42,025 nt of DNA from Planctomycetes bacterium GWF2_41_51 (GTDB lineage: Bacteria > Planctomycetota > Phycisphaerae > Sedimentisphaerales > UBA12454), in the NCBI GenBank assembly GCA_001825665.1, contig MHXZ01000013.1:1-42025 (forward strand), given 5' to 3'. Below are positions 16,833 through 26,518 of this stretch, in pieces. A model generated the notes under the pieces. It searched no databases. It saw only the letters and a program-made list of their open reading frames with translations, and was not told the DNA's origin. Made by a program: the position numbers and the translations under genes. The stretch's first letter is position 1, and every line of letters starts with the position of its first letter.

Positions 16833-19519
16833 TAAATATAGTAAGATTCATTTTAATATTGTTATTCGCCGGTTTTGCCGGTGCTGCTGAGAATCACAAT
16901 AGCATTCAACCAGTGCTTGACTACAATGATATGTTCTGGATGTGGTATCCTGAAAACAGTGCGCCGGCAGTAGGAACTTCTCCGGGTACTATTTATATGC
17001 GCAGGACGTTTGAAATTAACCGCATATCCGAAATCAGCAGGGCATGGGCGGACATAGCGGTTGATAACAAATGTACTCTATATGTAAATGCAGGCAAATG
17101 TGGCTCTGCGAATCAGTGGCAGAAATCGTCTGAGATTTCGATTGCCTCGATGTTGAAGAATGGAAAAAACCAGTTTGCTCTGGAAGTAATCAATACCGGC
17201 CCGGGCAAATCGGCAGCGGGTATTATCGGCGGGATAGTTGTCGAGTATAATGACGGTTCGCGGGAAGTATTTAAAATCGATGAAAGCTGGAAATGCCATA
17301 ATAAAACTGCCGCGGGATGGGAAAAAGAAGATTTTGATGACGGCAATTGGGCTAACGCGATCGCAGTGGCTCAATTCGGATGTGCCAGCAGATGGAGTAT
17401 CGATTCAATTACAACGCCGATACCTGCCGATTTCCCTGAGTTTATTATTAAGGATAACCAAAAATATAGTGAGCTGCTTCGGAGGCTGTATTACTTCTTT
17501 TATGGAAGGAACACCGGCGGCACGCTTTGGGATGGATGGGTAGCCAAATCAAATCTGTGGGCGGGCGGTCCTTCGACACAGCTTGTCAAGAGAAATTGGA
17601 ACAAGATGCTTTCGAACAGAAAGATTGATGACGAAGGATACATTTCCTGTCATCAGCATGAAGGTCTGGCGCATGTGGATGGATGGCCTTTTCCGCTTTG
17701 GACACAGGCACACGGAATCGGATGGCAATTTTCATTTGGAGCACTTCCTTATCGTTCCGAGTTTAATGTTTTTCTTACAACAGATGCAAATGGTTTTATC
17801 TGCAAAGGCGCGGATTCAATAAATCTCAATGAATCCGACGGCTGGCAAATCAAATTGCTTGAATCCGCAGCTTCGATAGCAACTCCAAAGTTCGAAGTTG
17901 ATAGTTTTGTTGCGCCTTTTATATGCCTGGAAGCGGATTTTAGTAAATCAAAAATCAGCAGGGCTTCAATGGAATGGACAACAGATGAAAGTTCTGACTC
18001 CTCAGAGGAAAAAATAATTGAATTTGAAATCCCCCCAGCCGCCAAATCAATTATGATTCCCGCATACAAAAATTCGAATTGGAAAGGTAAAATAACAGGC
18101 CTGAAATTCAATTTGAAAGGCAGCAGCGAAGATACCATCAAAATAAGAAAGCTCTTCACCGCAGTTGACAGCCGGCACAACATAAATAATGCCAGTTATA
18201 TTCAGGGCTGCCTCGATTATCTCAACTGGACGGGCGATCAGGTCTTTGCTAAAGAAAACATCACAAAAATGCGAAAGGCTCTTCGATATGCCATCGAGGA
18301 ATTTGAAGTAAAAAAATATAAATGCGTCAATACTCCATGGCAGGGACACGACGGCAGAAGCGGGATAGCTGTTGCACCGGACGGTTCAGTTAAAACTTTT
18401 CCCGGAAGAGGTATTGGAAATAATTACTGGGATTTGCTGCCGTTTGGCGGAAAAGATACAATGGCAACCATTTATTTGTATGATGCTATCAGACGTTTTG
18501 CAATTCTAGAAGATTATATCGGCAGAAATCCGCAATTAGACCTTGGTGCGGCCGACAAGGGTTTTGAAGCTGATAAACTTAAAAACCTTGCCGAGGAAAT
18601 AAAAGAAAACGCGGGAAAATTATTCTGGAATGAAAAAACCGGGCGATTTGTATCTGCGGTTGATATAGATGGAAAGTCTTATGATTATGGCTTTACATTT
18701 TTAAATACTGAAGCGGTATATTATGGTTTTGCGTCCAAGCTGCAGGCAGAGCAAATAATCGCCTGGCTTAATGGAAACAGATCGATAGAAGATGATACAA
18801 GCACCGGTGAAGATATTTATCATTGGCGATTTGCGCCGAGAGCTACTACAAAAAGAAATCTTGAGTATTATACGTTTGTCTGGCCAGAGCCTCACAAAAT
18901 TGCCTGGGGCGAGCAAGTGCAGGACGGCGGAGCAGTTCTTGGGTTTTCGTATTTCGATATAATGTCCCGTCTTAAATATCTCGGCCCGGACAATGCTGCG
19001 CAAAGACTTGAATCTATTCTCAACTGGTTTGAAGATGTATCATCAGAAGGCGGTTTCCGCGCATACTATTCAAAACCGGGCAGAGGCTCATTGCAGGGAG
19101 GCGGAACTGCGGGCGGAATTGGAATAGACCAGGAGTTTGTAGAAAGCGTTCTTTTGACGCAGGCAGTTATCGAAGGGTTTATGGGCTTTTCACCCAAGCT
19201 GGATGGTTTTGTCATTAAGCCAGAATTGCCCTCACATTGGCAAGGCTTAAAAGTATCGCAAATAAATTGGCATAATTTAGTTTTCGATTTAACAGCCGAT
19301 AGTAACACAATTATGATAGATGTGAAACAAGGTGATGCTAAAGAAGTGCAAATCGAACTACAGACAGGCGCTTATAATATAGTCTGCCAATCTGAGAAAG
19401 GAATAAACAGCGAAAAGGCCGATGTTAACGAATCGAATTTACTGAAAGTTTCCCTTACAAAAAATACAAAGGTAACAATTAAAAGGATTTCTGCCGATGC
19501 AGGAAACAATAATGGATAA
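16829..19519 (+). CDS. Exported six-hairpin glycosidase with N-terminal galactose-binding-like domain
   Basis: The protein has 896 residues. GTG overlaps the sulfatase stop. A signal peptide (LILLFAGFAGAAE) precedes a beta-sandwich like those of alpha-L-rhamnosidases (TIYMRRTFEI, ADIAVDNKCTLYVNAGKCG, NQFALEVINTGPGKSAAGI, DDGNWANAIAV; about 40-190). The remaining 600 residues look like an (alpha/alpha)6 barrel, with QHEGLAHVDGWPFPLW, NNYWDLLPFGGKDTMATIYL and FVWPEPHKIAWGEQVQDGGA, then a beta-sandwich tail. Acidic residues in WDLLPFGGKD and GEQVQDGG are candidates for catalysis. I cannot place it in a numbered GH family. The next gene starts inside its last codons. Confidence 0.75.
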   Translation: MINIVRFILILLFAGFAGAAENHNSIQPVLDYNDMFWMWYPENSAPAVGTSPGTIYMRRTFEINRISEISRAWADIAVDNKCTLYVNAGKCGSANQWQKSSEISIASMLKNGKNQFALEVINTGPGKSAAGIIGGIVVEYNDGSREVFKIDESWKCHNKTAAGWEKEDFDDGNWANAIAVAQFGCASRWSIDSITTPIPADFPEFIIKDNQKYSELLRRLYYFFYGRNTGGTLWDGWVAKSNLWAGGPSTQLVKRNWNKMLSNRKIDDEGYISCHQHEGLAHVDGWPFPLWTQAHGIGWQFSFGALPYRSEFNVFLTTDANGFICKGADSINLNESDGWQIKLLESAASIATPKFEVDSFVAPFICLEADFSKSKISRASMEWTTDESSDSSEEKIIEFEIPPAAKSIMIPAYKNSNWKGKITGLKFNLKGSSEDTIKIRKLFTAVDSRHNINNASYIQGCLDYLNWTGDQVFAKENITKMRKALRYAIEEFEVKKYKCVNTPWQGHDGRSGIAVAPDGSVKTFPGRGIGNNYWDLLPFGGKDTMATIYLYDAIRRFAILEDYIGRNPQLDLGAADKGFEADKLKNLAEEIKENAGKLFWNEKTGRFVSAVDIDGKSYDYGFTFLNTEAVYYGFASKLQAEQIIAWLNGNRSIEDDTSTGEDIYHWRFAPRATTKRNLEYYTFVWPEPHKIAWGEQVQDGGAVLGFSYFDIMSRLKYLGPDNAAQRLESILNWFEDVSSEGGFRAYYSKPGRGSLQGGGTAGGIGIDQEFVESVLLTQAVIEGFMGFSPKLDGFVIKPELPSHWQGLKVSQINWHNLVFDLTADSNTIMIDVKQGDAKEVQIELQTGAYNIVCQSEKGINSEKADVNESNLLKVSLTKNTKVTIKRISADAGNNNG

Positions 19520-20960
19520 TGAAATAAAAAATGCTCTTGACGGAGTTATAAATCAGCCATTATCTCCGGCGCAGAAAGTCCCTTTATCTAAAAAAGTAGC
19601 TTGGGGATTTGGCGGGCTTGCGGATAACTATATTATGAATTCGCTTCTGATGCTCGCATTGCCTATTTACAACATTGCTCTTGGAATGGACCCGATTAAA
19701 CTTGGAATTGCGTTATTTATACCTCGTTTGCTCGATGCATTGACAGACCCATTGATGGGCCATATTTCGGATAACACTGTCAGTCGTTGGGGCAGAAGAA
19801 AACCATATATAATAATCGGCATAACACTCTGTGCGTTGATATTGCCTTTATTATGGACGTCGCCTTTTAAGAGCCAGTCAGGAATGTTCTGGTATTTTAT
19901 GTTTATGGCAATCGTGTATTTGAGCGTTTATACCGTTTTCGTAGTGCCATATACAGCACTTGGTTATGAACTTACTTCTGACTACGATGAGAAGACGCGT
20001 ACTCTTGCCTGGCGAATGTATATTGGGTTAGCAGGTTCGTTATCTGTTCCATGGCTGTATAAACTTTGCCTGCTGCCTATTTTCGGCGGGGATGCTGTGA
20101 AAGGAGCGTTCTGGGTAAGTGTCGGGACAGCATTTATTATTTTAGGTTCAGGTCTTGCTCCGGCTTTTTTCTGCAAAGAACAATATTATGAACGAACTCA
20201 GAAGATTGGCATTTTAAAATCAATTTTCTGGACGCTGCATAATAAACCTTTCGCGATATTAATAATCACATACATAATTATTATCGGGGGCCTGTTTTCA
20301 AGCGGCGTTCTCGGATTGTATATCAATATTTATCACGTATGCGGAGGCGATAAAAGTTTTGCTGCGACTCTTTCAGGTTTAACGGGTTCAATAATGGGAA
20401 TCACTTCCTATGCAAGTTTGCCATTGATTACTTATATATCCGTCCGTACCGGAAAACGTGAGGCAATGATAATGGGACTTATCCTTGCGATAATCGGTTA
20501 CGGCAGTTTATGGTTTACTCTTACGCCAAAATTCCCGTATCTTCAGCTTGTTTCAGCATTCGTTATAGGGTTAGGCTTACAGGGCTGCTGGCTTATGATT
20601 AGCTCGATGGTCGGGGACATCTGCGACGAAGATGAGCTTAAAACAGGCATGAGACGCGAAGGGGTTTATAGTGCCGTTACAGGTTTTGCAATGAAAATTG
20701 CTCTTTCGTTAACGTCTCTGCTGGGCGGAATTCTTTTGAAAATATCAGGATATGAATCCAAAATTGCTGAAGCTACGGGAACTGTCGAACCAAATGTAAT
20801 GCTGATGCTTAGAGTACTCTTTATCGCGGTTCAATGCCTTGCACTTGCAATAGCTATTGTGATGTTTCTTTTTTATCCGATTTCAAGGGCTCGCGCGCAT
20901 CAGACTCGAATGCTTCTCGAAAACAGAAAAAATAATTTTAATATTAACATAGATAATTGA
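19497..20960 (+). CDS. GPH-family sugar:cation symporter
   Basis: This is an inner-membrane transporter of 487 residues with about 12 predicted hydrophobic segments. LSKKVAWGFGGLADNYIMNS at the start, PRLLDALTDPLMGHISDNT and SRWGRRKPYI (the loop 2-3 motif of MFS/GPH carriers) identify the glycoside-pentoside-hexuronide:cation symporter family. ICDEDELKTGMRREGVYSA in the second half is the matching GPH motif. It overlaps the previous gene by 23 bases and the next gene starts close behind it. It probably imports the mono- or oligosaccharides released by the enzymes of this operon; the sugar is unknown. Confidence 0.93.
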   Translation: MQETIMDNEIKNALDGVINQPLSPAQKVPLSKKVAWGFGGLADNYIMNSLLMLALPIYNIALGMDPIKLGIALFIPRLLDALTDPLMGHISDNTVSRWGRRKPYIIIGITLCALILPLLWTSPFKSQSGMFWYFMFMAIVYLSVYTVFVVPYTALGYELTSDYDEKTRTLAWRMYIGLAGSLSVPWLYKLCLLPIFGGDAVKGAFWVSVGTAFIILGSGLAPAFFCKEQYYERTQKIGILKSIFWTLHNKPFAILIITYIIIIGGLFSSGVLGLYINIYHVCGGDKSFAATLSGLTGSIMGITSYASLPLITYISVRTGKREAMIMGLILAIIGYGSLWFTLTPKFPYLQLVSAFVIGLGLQGCWLMISSMVGDICDEDELKTGMRREGVYSAVTGFAMKIALSLTSLLGGILLKISGYESKIAEATGTVEPNVMLMLRVLFIAVQCLALAIAIVMFLFYPISRARAHQTRMLLENRKNNFNINIDN

Positions 20961-20973
20961 GGTTTTGCTTCTT

Positions 20974-22686
20974 ATGAATCAACAGATGAATATAGATCCA
21001 AGAATACGCCGCTTTTTAATGCCTTCAAGAATTGTTTGGCAATCGGGTGTGGAACAAAGTGAAAACTTGCTGAAGGATGGAAAAGAATTCTGTGTTTTCA
21101 GGAAAAAAGTTTCTTCAGGAACTTGTCCGGCGGTTTTGCTTGATTTCGGATTTGAACTAAACGGAGGGATAAGCATTGAAACCGGCATTGATGCCCGGGA
21201 TTGGTTTCATAAAATCAGGATAAGATTCGGAGAATCAGTCAGCGAAGCAATGGGTCAGCCGAATAATGACCATTCGATTCACGATACAGAGCTTACGATT
21301 TCTGCGCTCGGAAAGCATGAATTCGGCTGCACCGGGTTCCGTTTTGTCAGAATTGATCTTTTGAGTGAAACAAAACTTCATGTACATAATATAAAGGCTG
21401 TCGCACTTGAACGGCCGCTTGAGTACAAGGGGCGTTTTGAATGTTCAGATGATATGCTAAATCGAATTTGGAAGACCGGAGCACGAACTGTTCATCTTTG
21501 CTGCCAGGATTATCTTCTGGATGGAATCAAGCGTGACAGGCTTGTCTGGGTTGGTGATATTCATCCCCAATTAGCTGTGATTGCATTTGTATTTGGTCGC
21601 CAGGACATTGTAACTGAAAGTCTCGATTATATTTACAACAGGACAGTGCCTGATATATGGATGAACGGAATCGGCAGTTACAATCTCTGGTGGCTGATAT
21701 CTTTGTATAACTGGTACTGGCTTATCGGTGATTTAAAAATCCTTACAAACAGAGTTTCTTCAGTTAAAATTGTTTTTGATGGTATCTCGAATTTTATAGA
21801 TAAAAACGGAAAAGAAAATACCGGGGGAATGAGATTTATTGATTGGGCTCTTGGTATTAAAAATGAACATGAACTGGGTTGCGGACTGCAAAGTCTGACA
21901 GTTTGGGCAGTGAGATGCTCGAAGCAGATATTTGAAGCAGCAGGAGAATATGAGTACGCAAAAAAAGCTGACAACCTTCTAAAACTTACTTCACAGGCAG
22001 AATGTAATCCGAAAAGCAAACAAGCGGCAGCGCTAAAGGTTCTGGCAGGCACAGCGGATAGTATTTCAATAAATAATGAAATACTTTCGGCAGAACCGGC
22101 GAAAGGCTTATCTACATGGTTCGGATATTATGTTTTGCAGGCACGGGCACAAGCGGATGATTTCGCGGGGTGTATTGATTTGATTCGAAATTATTGGGGC
22201 GGAATGCTTAAACTTGGCGCTACAACTTTTTGGGAGCATTTCGATTTGGATTGGCTTAAAAATGGCGGCCGAATAGATGAGGCCGTGCAAGCAGATAAAA
22301 TCGATGTCCATTTGAATTATGGCGATCATTGTTATAAAGGTTTAAGGCATAGTCTCTGCCACGGATGGGCGGCAGGACCTACAGCATGGCTCCCCAGACA
22401 TGTTCTCGGTATAGAACCTTTAAAGCCGGGATATGCGGAAATTCAAATTAAGCCCTGGCTCGGCGGTTTAGAGTGGGCAAAGGGAAATATCCCCACAGAA
22501 TTTGGAAATATAGAAGTAGAACACTTCAAAAATGAAAAAGGTCATATTGTAACTAATGTGAAAACTCCTGATGAAATAAAGGTAATAGAAAATGGAAAAA
22601 GAAAAAATGAATTCAAAAGCAAGATTCCTTACAGCACTATCACACCAAAAGCCAGACAGAGCACCCTTCAATTTCTGGATGGATAG
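20974..22686 (+). CDS. GH78-like alpha-L-rhamnosidase
   Basis: The protein has 570 residues and is shorter than many GH78 enzymes. It has an N-terminal sandwich (VLLDFGFELNGGISIET, GFRFVRIDL) and an (alpha/alpha)6 barrel starting at FECSDDMLNRIWKTGARTVH. The family core CQDYLLDGIKRDRLVWVGD lies near residue 178, and GATTFWEHFDLDWL matches the segment with the catalytic glutamate. The C-terminal sandwich begins at LGIEPLKPGYAEIQIKPWLG. No signal peptide is seen, so it probably acts in the cytoplasm on imported oligosaccharides. ATG 20974 is preferred; a TTG nine bases upstream is in frame. Its end overlaps the next gene by about 95 bases, which is unusually long. Confidence 0.88.
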   Translation: MNQQMNIDPRIRRFLMPSRIVWQSGVEQSENLLKDGKEFCVFRKKVSSGTCPAVLLDFGFELNGGISIETGIDARDWFHKIRIRFGESVSEAMGQPNNDHSIHDTELTISALGKHEFGCTGFRFVRIDLLSETKLHVHNIKAVALERPLEYKGRFECSDDMLNRIWKTGARTVHLCCQDYLLDGIKRDRLVWVGDIHPQLAVIAFVFGRQDIVTESLDYIYNRTVPDIWMNGIGSYNLWWLISLYNWYWLIGDLKILTNRVSSVKIVFDGISNFIDKNGKENTGGMRFIDWALGIKNEHELGCGLQSLTVWAVRCSKQIFEAAGEYEYAKKADNLLKLTSQAECNPKSKQAAALKVLAGTADSISINNEILSAEPAKGLSTWFGYYVLQARAQADDFAGCIDLIRNYWGGMLKLGATTFWEHFDLDWLKNGGRIDEAVQADKIDVHLNYGDHCYKGLRHSLCHGWAAGPTAWLPRHVLGIEPLKPGYAEIQIKPWLGGLEWAKGNIPTEFGNIEVEHFKNEKGHIVTNVKTPDEIKVIENGKRKNEFKSKIPYSTITPKARQSTLQFLDG

Positions 22687-23578
22687 AAGAATGATGTCCG
22701 ATTATGAAAATAAAATCGGACACAGGCATTGGCGCGTGACGGGATTTGGAGCGGATGTGATTGAAACCTTCGCGATACTCGAATTTCCTCATGGAAAGAT
22801 GGTCGATAAGGACGGCACTCAATGGCTGGAAGAAATATACTTGAAGGATTGGAATGATGTTCAATATATTCCGCTGCCCGATGCTTCTGACGAAAAGGTT
22901 TATGAACTGATTCGACAGGATATAAAAGAATTTCCTGACACGGCAGTGATATTGGATATGCCGACAGCCTGGGGCTACATTGCGAATATGCGGTCGTATG
23001 AACATATCTATATGGATATGCTTGACCACCGTGATGAGTTTAAAATTCTCTGCCGCAGAATCAGTGATGTACTTAATAAAACTGTTGAAATCGCATGTAA
23101 AAGCGGCATAACAGCGTTATATCTTATGGAAGATTTGGCCACTACTAAGGGGCTATCGATGTCGCCTGCTATGATAAAGGAATTCTGTCTTGATTTCGCC
23201 AAGGAACAGGCTGATATAGCTAAATCTTTCGGCAAGCCCGTACTGTTCCATTGTTGCGGAAAAGCAATTGATTTGATACCACATCTTGAGTATGTTGGAG
23301 TCGATGCGATAAATCCGCTTCAGCCTCATTTGAACGATCTTGCGGAATTTAAAAGTAAATTTGGAAAAAGATTTGCGCTTTACGGTGGTCTTGATAACAG
23401 TTTTACTATCGCCAAAGGAACGCCTCAGAAGGTACGCGAACATGTGCTGGATGTATTTGAAAAAGTCGGCGATTGTGATGGCGCTTTGGTTTTTTCAAGT
23501 CACGATATAAGCGTTGATACGCCTGCGGAAAATATAGATATGATGATAAAAACAATGCAGCAGGAATGCTTTTATTGA
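22592..23578 (+). CDS. URO-D/MtaA-superfamily protein 1
   Basis: The protein has 328 residues (ATG at 22607 is an equally good start). The N-terminus MNSKARFLTALSHQKPDRAP is typical of uroporphyrinogen-decarboxylase-like methyltransferases. The first zinc-type motif is present as PVLFHCCGKAIDLIPHL (H220, C222). The third ligand position near the C-terminus, usually cysteine, reads FSSHDISVDTPAEN. True UroD in haem synthesis is unlikely, because the gene lies inside a glycan operon and a second copy follows. Corrinoid-linked methyl transfer is the best-known role of the MtaA/CmuA branch, but the substrate here is unknown. Its stop overlaps the next start (TGATG). Confidence 0.8.
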   Translation: MEKEKMNSKARFLTALSHQKPDRAPFNFWMDRRMMSDYENKIGHRHWRVTGFGADVIETFAILEFPHGKMVDKDGTQWLEEIYLKDWNDVQYIPLPDASDEKVYELIRQDIKEFPDTAVILDMPTAWGYIANMRSYEHIYMDMLDHRDEFKILCRRISDVLNKTVEIACKSGITALYLMEDLATTKGLSMSPAMIKEFCLDFAKEQADIAKSFGKPVLFHCCGKAIDLIPHLEYVGVDAINPLQPHLNDLAEFKSKFGKRFALYGGLDNSFTIAKGTPQKVREHVLDVFEKVGDCDGALVFSSHDISVDTPAENIDMMIKTMQQECFY

Positions 23579-26517
23579 TGGAACCCAGTGAACTGATTAA
23601 AAAATGGCAAGACCCCGATCCGATATATCGGCCTGCACCATTCTGGTCATGGAACGGTCAACTCGAACCGGATCGCCTCATCAGGCAAATAGATAAAATG
23701 CACAAGGCTGGTTTTGGCGGTTTCTTTATGCACAGCAGATACGGGCTTAAAACCGAATACCTCAGCCCCGAATGGTTTGAATGTATTAGTGCCTGTATTG
23801 AAAAAGCCCGTTCCCTTGGAATGAAAGCTTATTTGTATGATGAGGATCGATGGCCTTCAGGAGGCGCCGGCGGAAACATTACCAGAGATAATCCTAAATT
23901 AAGGCTTAATTATTTAACTGCTGTAAAAAAAGATTCCGGTGAGTATGATTTTGTAATTAAACAGGTTAAGCCCAGTCCTTGGGAAAATGACGGTACATAT
24001 ATTGATACGATGAACAAGGCCGCTGTCGCTGAATTTATTAAATCAACTTATGATGAATATCACAAAAGATATTCAGCGTTTTTCGGGAATGTTACTCCTG
24101 CAATATTCACTGACGAACCTCATTATGGTTTTGTTTGGCATAAATGCGATGAGGCTGGTCATTACGTACCATGGACACCTGCATTGCCAAAGGAATTCCG
24201 ACGCAGATGCGGATATGATTTTTTACCGCATCTTAAAGAAATTGTTTTGCCCGCTGATAATTTTTGCAAAGCCAAATACGATTATTTTAAAACCATTACA
24301 GAGTTGTTTGCCGAAAATTTCAGTAAGCAAATAGGTGATTGGTGCTTGCAGCATAACATCAATTTGACCGGTCATTATTTATATGAGCAATCACTTTGGT
24401 CTCAAACAAAAGCTGTCGGAGCTTGTATGCCGCACTACCAATATATGCAGTGGCCCGGCGTCGATATTCTTACAGACCAAAATAATGAACTTGCAACGGT
24501 AAAGCAGTGCAGTTCTGTTGCGGCCCAATTTGGAAAAGAACGTGTTCTTAGTGAACTTTACGGCTGCACAGGCTGGGACTGGCCGCTTGAAGGCCACAAG
24601 TATATGGCCGATTGGCAAATAGCGGCAGGTGTGAATTTCCTTTGCCCGCATTTGACTCATTATAGTCTCGCAGGAGGGGCAAAACGCGATTATCCAGCAA
24701 GCATAATTGACCACAGCCCTTGGTGGAAATATTATAAAACGGTTACGGATTACCAGAGCCGGCTTTGTTTTATTCTTTCGCAGGGTAAAGCCTTACGCGA
24801 TGTGTTGGTGATACACCCGATTGAAAGTGCGTGGGGAGTATTTTCACAGGAAGAAAAAAACATTTCGATAAAACAGCTTCAAGACGAACTTGATTCTGCA
24901 ATATTTGCTTTATCTGAAAACCATTATGATTGGGATTTTGGAGATGAGTTATTGATCGCAAAATATAGCCGGATTGACGGGGATAAGTTTATTGTCGGCC
25001 AAATGAATTATAAACTTGTCATTTTGCCGGATATGCTGACGATCAGAGCTGGTACATTGAAAATGCTGATGGAATTTGCAGCAAATGGTGGGAAAATTAT
25101 TTTTACCGGCAGAATACCCAAATTCGTCGATGGAAACACTTCGAATCAAATTGATGAATTGAAAAACATTGCTTTAATCTGTGAAAGTATAAATCTAATC
25201 TCTACGCTGGAATCCTGTCTTGATCGCATTGTGAGTATAACAGAAGACAGAAAGGAACTCGACTGTATCTGGTACAATTTAAGACGATGTGATAATTACA
25301 ATATTTTATTCATACAGTCGCACGACAGGAAAAAATCTCACCGGGTGAATATCACAGTTAAAAATTGTAAAAAGCCGGTTGTTCTTTGGGATTCTTTAAG
25401 CGGAAAACATTTCCAAATTGAAACTGATTCTGCAGAGAATAATGTTTGCTGTTTTGAATTACAGATCAAACCAAGCGGTTCTGCTTTATTTACGTTCGGA
25501 ATGGAAGTTGAAAGCGAAAAATATAATTGCGATAATTATATACTGCGCGATAGCTATGAAATTGCGGGTCCATTTGAGTTTAGACTTACAGAATTGAATT
25601 CTATACCTTTGGACTATTGCAGGTATAAATTTGCAGACCAGCAATGGTCTGAACTGATGCCGACTTTGATGGCTGATAAACAAGTACGTGGGAAATTTAA
25701 TCTTAAACCGAGAATTGGATTTGATCAGCAGCCGTGGTATTTAGCCAAAAGCGGTGTATTGGATAAACAAAGCAGAGGCAGAATGATAATCAAGTACGAG
25801 TTTGAAGCAGCGAAAAAGCCTACCCAATGTAAACTTGTTATTGAAAACCCCGGGGATTTCGAAATTAATGTTAATGGCAGCAAAGTTAATGAAGTATGCG
25901 GATGGTGGATTGATGAAGATTTTAAAACCTTGAATATAAAAGATGTTCTTGTCCAGGGTAGAAATGAAGTTATGCTGGAGTTTGATTATCTCGCAGATAT
26001 CGATTTGGAAGATTTGTATATTGTTGGTGATTTTGGAACTGATCGCATTGACTCGCAAAAACCTTATGCACCAGGAAATATCCAAATAACCAAAATTCCT
26101 GAACAGCTAACAGAAGGAAATTGGGTTGGACAGGGGCTTGATTTTTATTCAGGGAGTATTTGCTATAAATTACAGGTTGCAAAACCGTTACAGAACCAAA
26201 GACTGAAATTAAAGTTAGGAAAAATTGAGTGTACTACATGTGCGATATTAGTTAATGGACAAACATTTATTTTGCCGTGGGCTCCATTTGAGGCTGACAT
26301 CACAGATGCACTTAAAACTGGTATAAACAATGTTGAAATAGATTTAATTGGTGACCGCAAGAATATATTAGGGCCGCTGCATGTGCCAAGAGAGAAATGG
26401 GTCGGTCCTGACCAGTTCAGTCCTGATAATCCTAACTGGCAGCATGACTATATTTTAAATCAAAATGGTTTGCTGGAACCAGTGATAATAGAGATATTTG
26501 AAAATAAAAGGCAATGA
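23578..26517 (+). CDS. Large glycoside hydrolase, GH106-like
   Basis: The protein has 979 residues; the start is chosen at the ATG overlapping the previous stop by one base. The N-terminal half is a barrel of the type annotated near alpha-L-rhamnosidase family GH106: PAPFWSWNGQLEPDRLIRQI, AGFGGFFMHSRYGLKTEYLS, LGMKAYLYDEDRWPSGGAGG, then AIFTDEPHYGF and GKERVLSELYGCTGWDW, where the acidic residues may be catalytic. A class-I-glutamine-amidotransferase-like segment follows (YKLVILPDMLTIRAGTLKML, GGKIIFTGR). The C-terminal part contains beta-sandwich domains (ENPGDFEINVNG, RNEVMLEFDY). No signal peptide is visible. The substrate is probably a rhamnose-like sugar in the imported oligosaccharide; the family call is tentative. 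Confidence 0.75.
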   Translation: MEPSELIKKWQDPDPIYRPAPFWSWNGQLEPDRLIRQIDKMHKAGFGGFFMHSRYGLKTEYLSPEWFECISACIEKARSLGMKAYLYDEDRWPSGGAGGNITRDNPKLRLNYLTAVKKDSGEYDFVIKQVKPSPWENDGTYIDTMNKAAVAEFIKSTYDEYHKRYSAFFGNVTPAIFTDEPHYGFVWHKCDEAGHYVPWTPALPKEFRRRCGYDFLPHLKEIVLPADNFCKAKYDYFKTITELFAENFSKQIGDWCLQHNINLTGHYLYEQSLWSQTKAVGACMPHYQYMQWPGVDILTDQNNELATVKQCSSVAAQFGKERVLSELYGCTGWDWPLEGHKYMADWQIAAGVNFLCPHLTHYSLAGGAKRDYPASIIDHSPWWKYYKTVTDYQSRLCFILSQGKALRDVLVIHPIESAWGVFSQEEKNISIKQLQDELDSAIFALSENHYDWDFGDELLIAKYSRIDGDKFIVGQMNYKLVILPDMLTIRAGTLKMLMEFAANGGKIIFTGRIPKFVDGNTSNQIDELKNIALICESINLISTLESCLDRIVSITEDRKELDCIWYNLRRCDNYNILFIQSHDRKKSHRVNITVKNCKKPVVLWDSLSGKHFQIETDSAENNVCCFELQIKPSGSALFTFGMEVESEKYNCDNYILRDSYEIAGPFEFRLTELNSIPLDYCRYKFADQQWSELMPTLMADKQVRGKFNLKPRIGFDQQPWYLAKSGVLDKQSRGRMIIKYEFEAAKKPTQCKLVIENPGDFEINVNGSKVNEVCGWWIDEDFKTLNIKDVLVQGRNEVMLEFDYLADIDLEDLYIVGDFGTDRIDSQKPYAPGNIQITKIPEQLTEGNWVGQGLDFYSGSICYKLQVAKPLQNQRLKLKLGKIECTTCAILVNGQTFILPWAPFEADITDALKTGINNVEIDLIGDRKNILGPLHVPREKWVGPDQFSPDNPNWQHDYILNQNGLLEPVIIEIFENKRQ

Positions 26518-26518
26518 T

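Noticed and set aside
22592-23578. Haem-pathway uroporphyrinogen decarboxylase (hemE).
   Set aside because: The operon context, the altered motifs and a second paralogue close by do not fit a housekeeping hemE.
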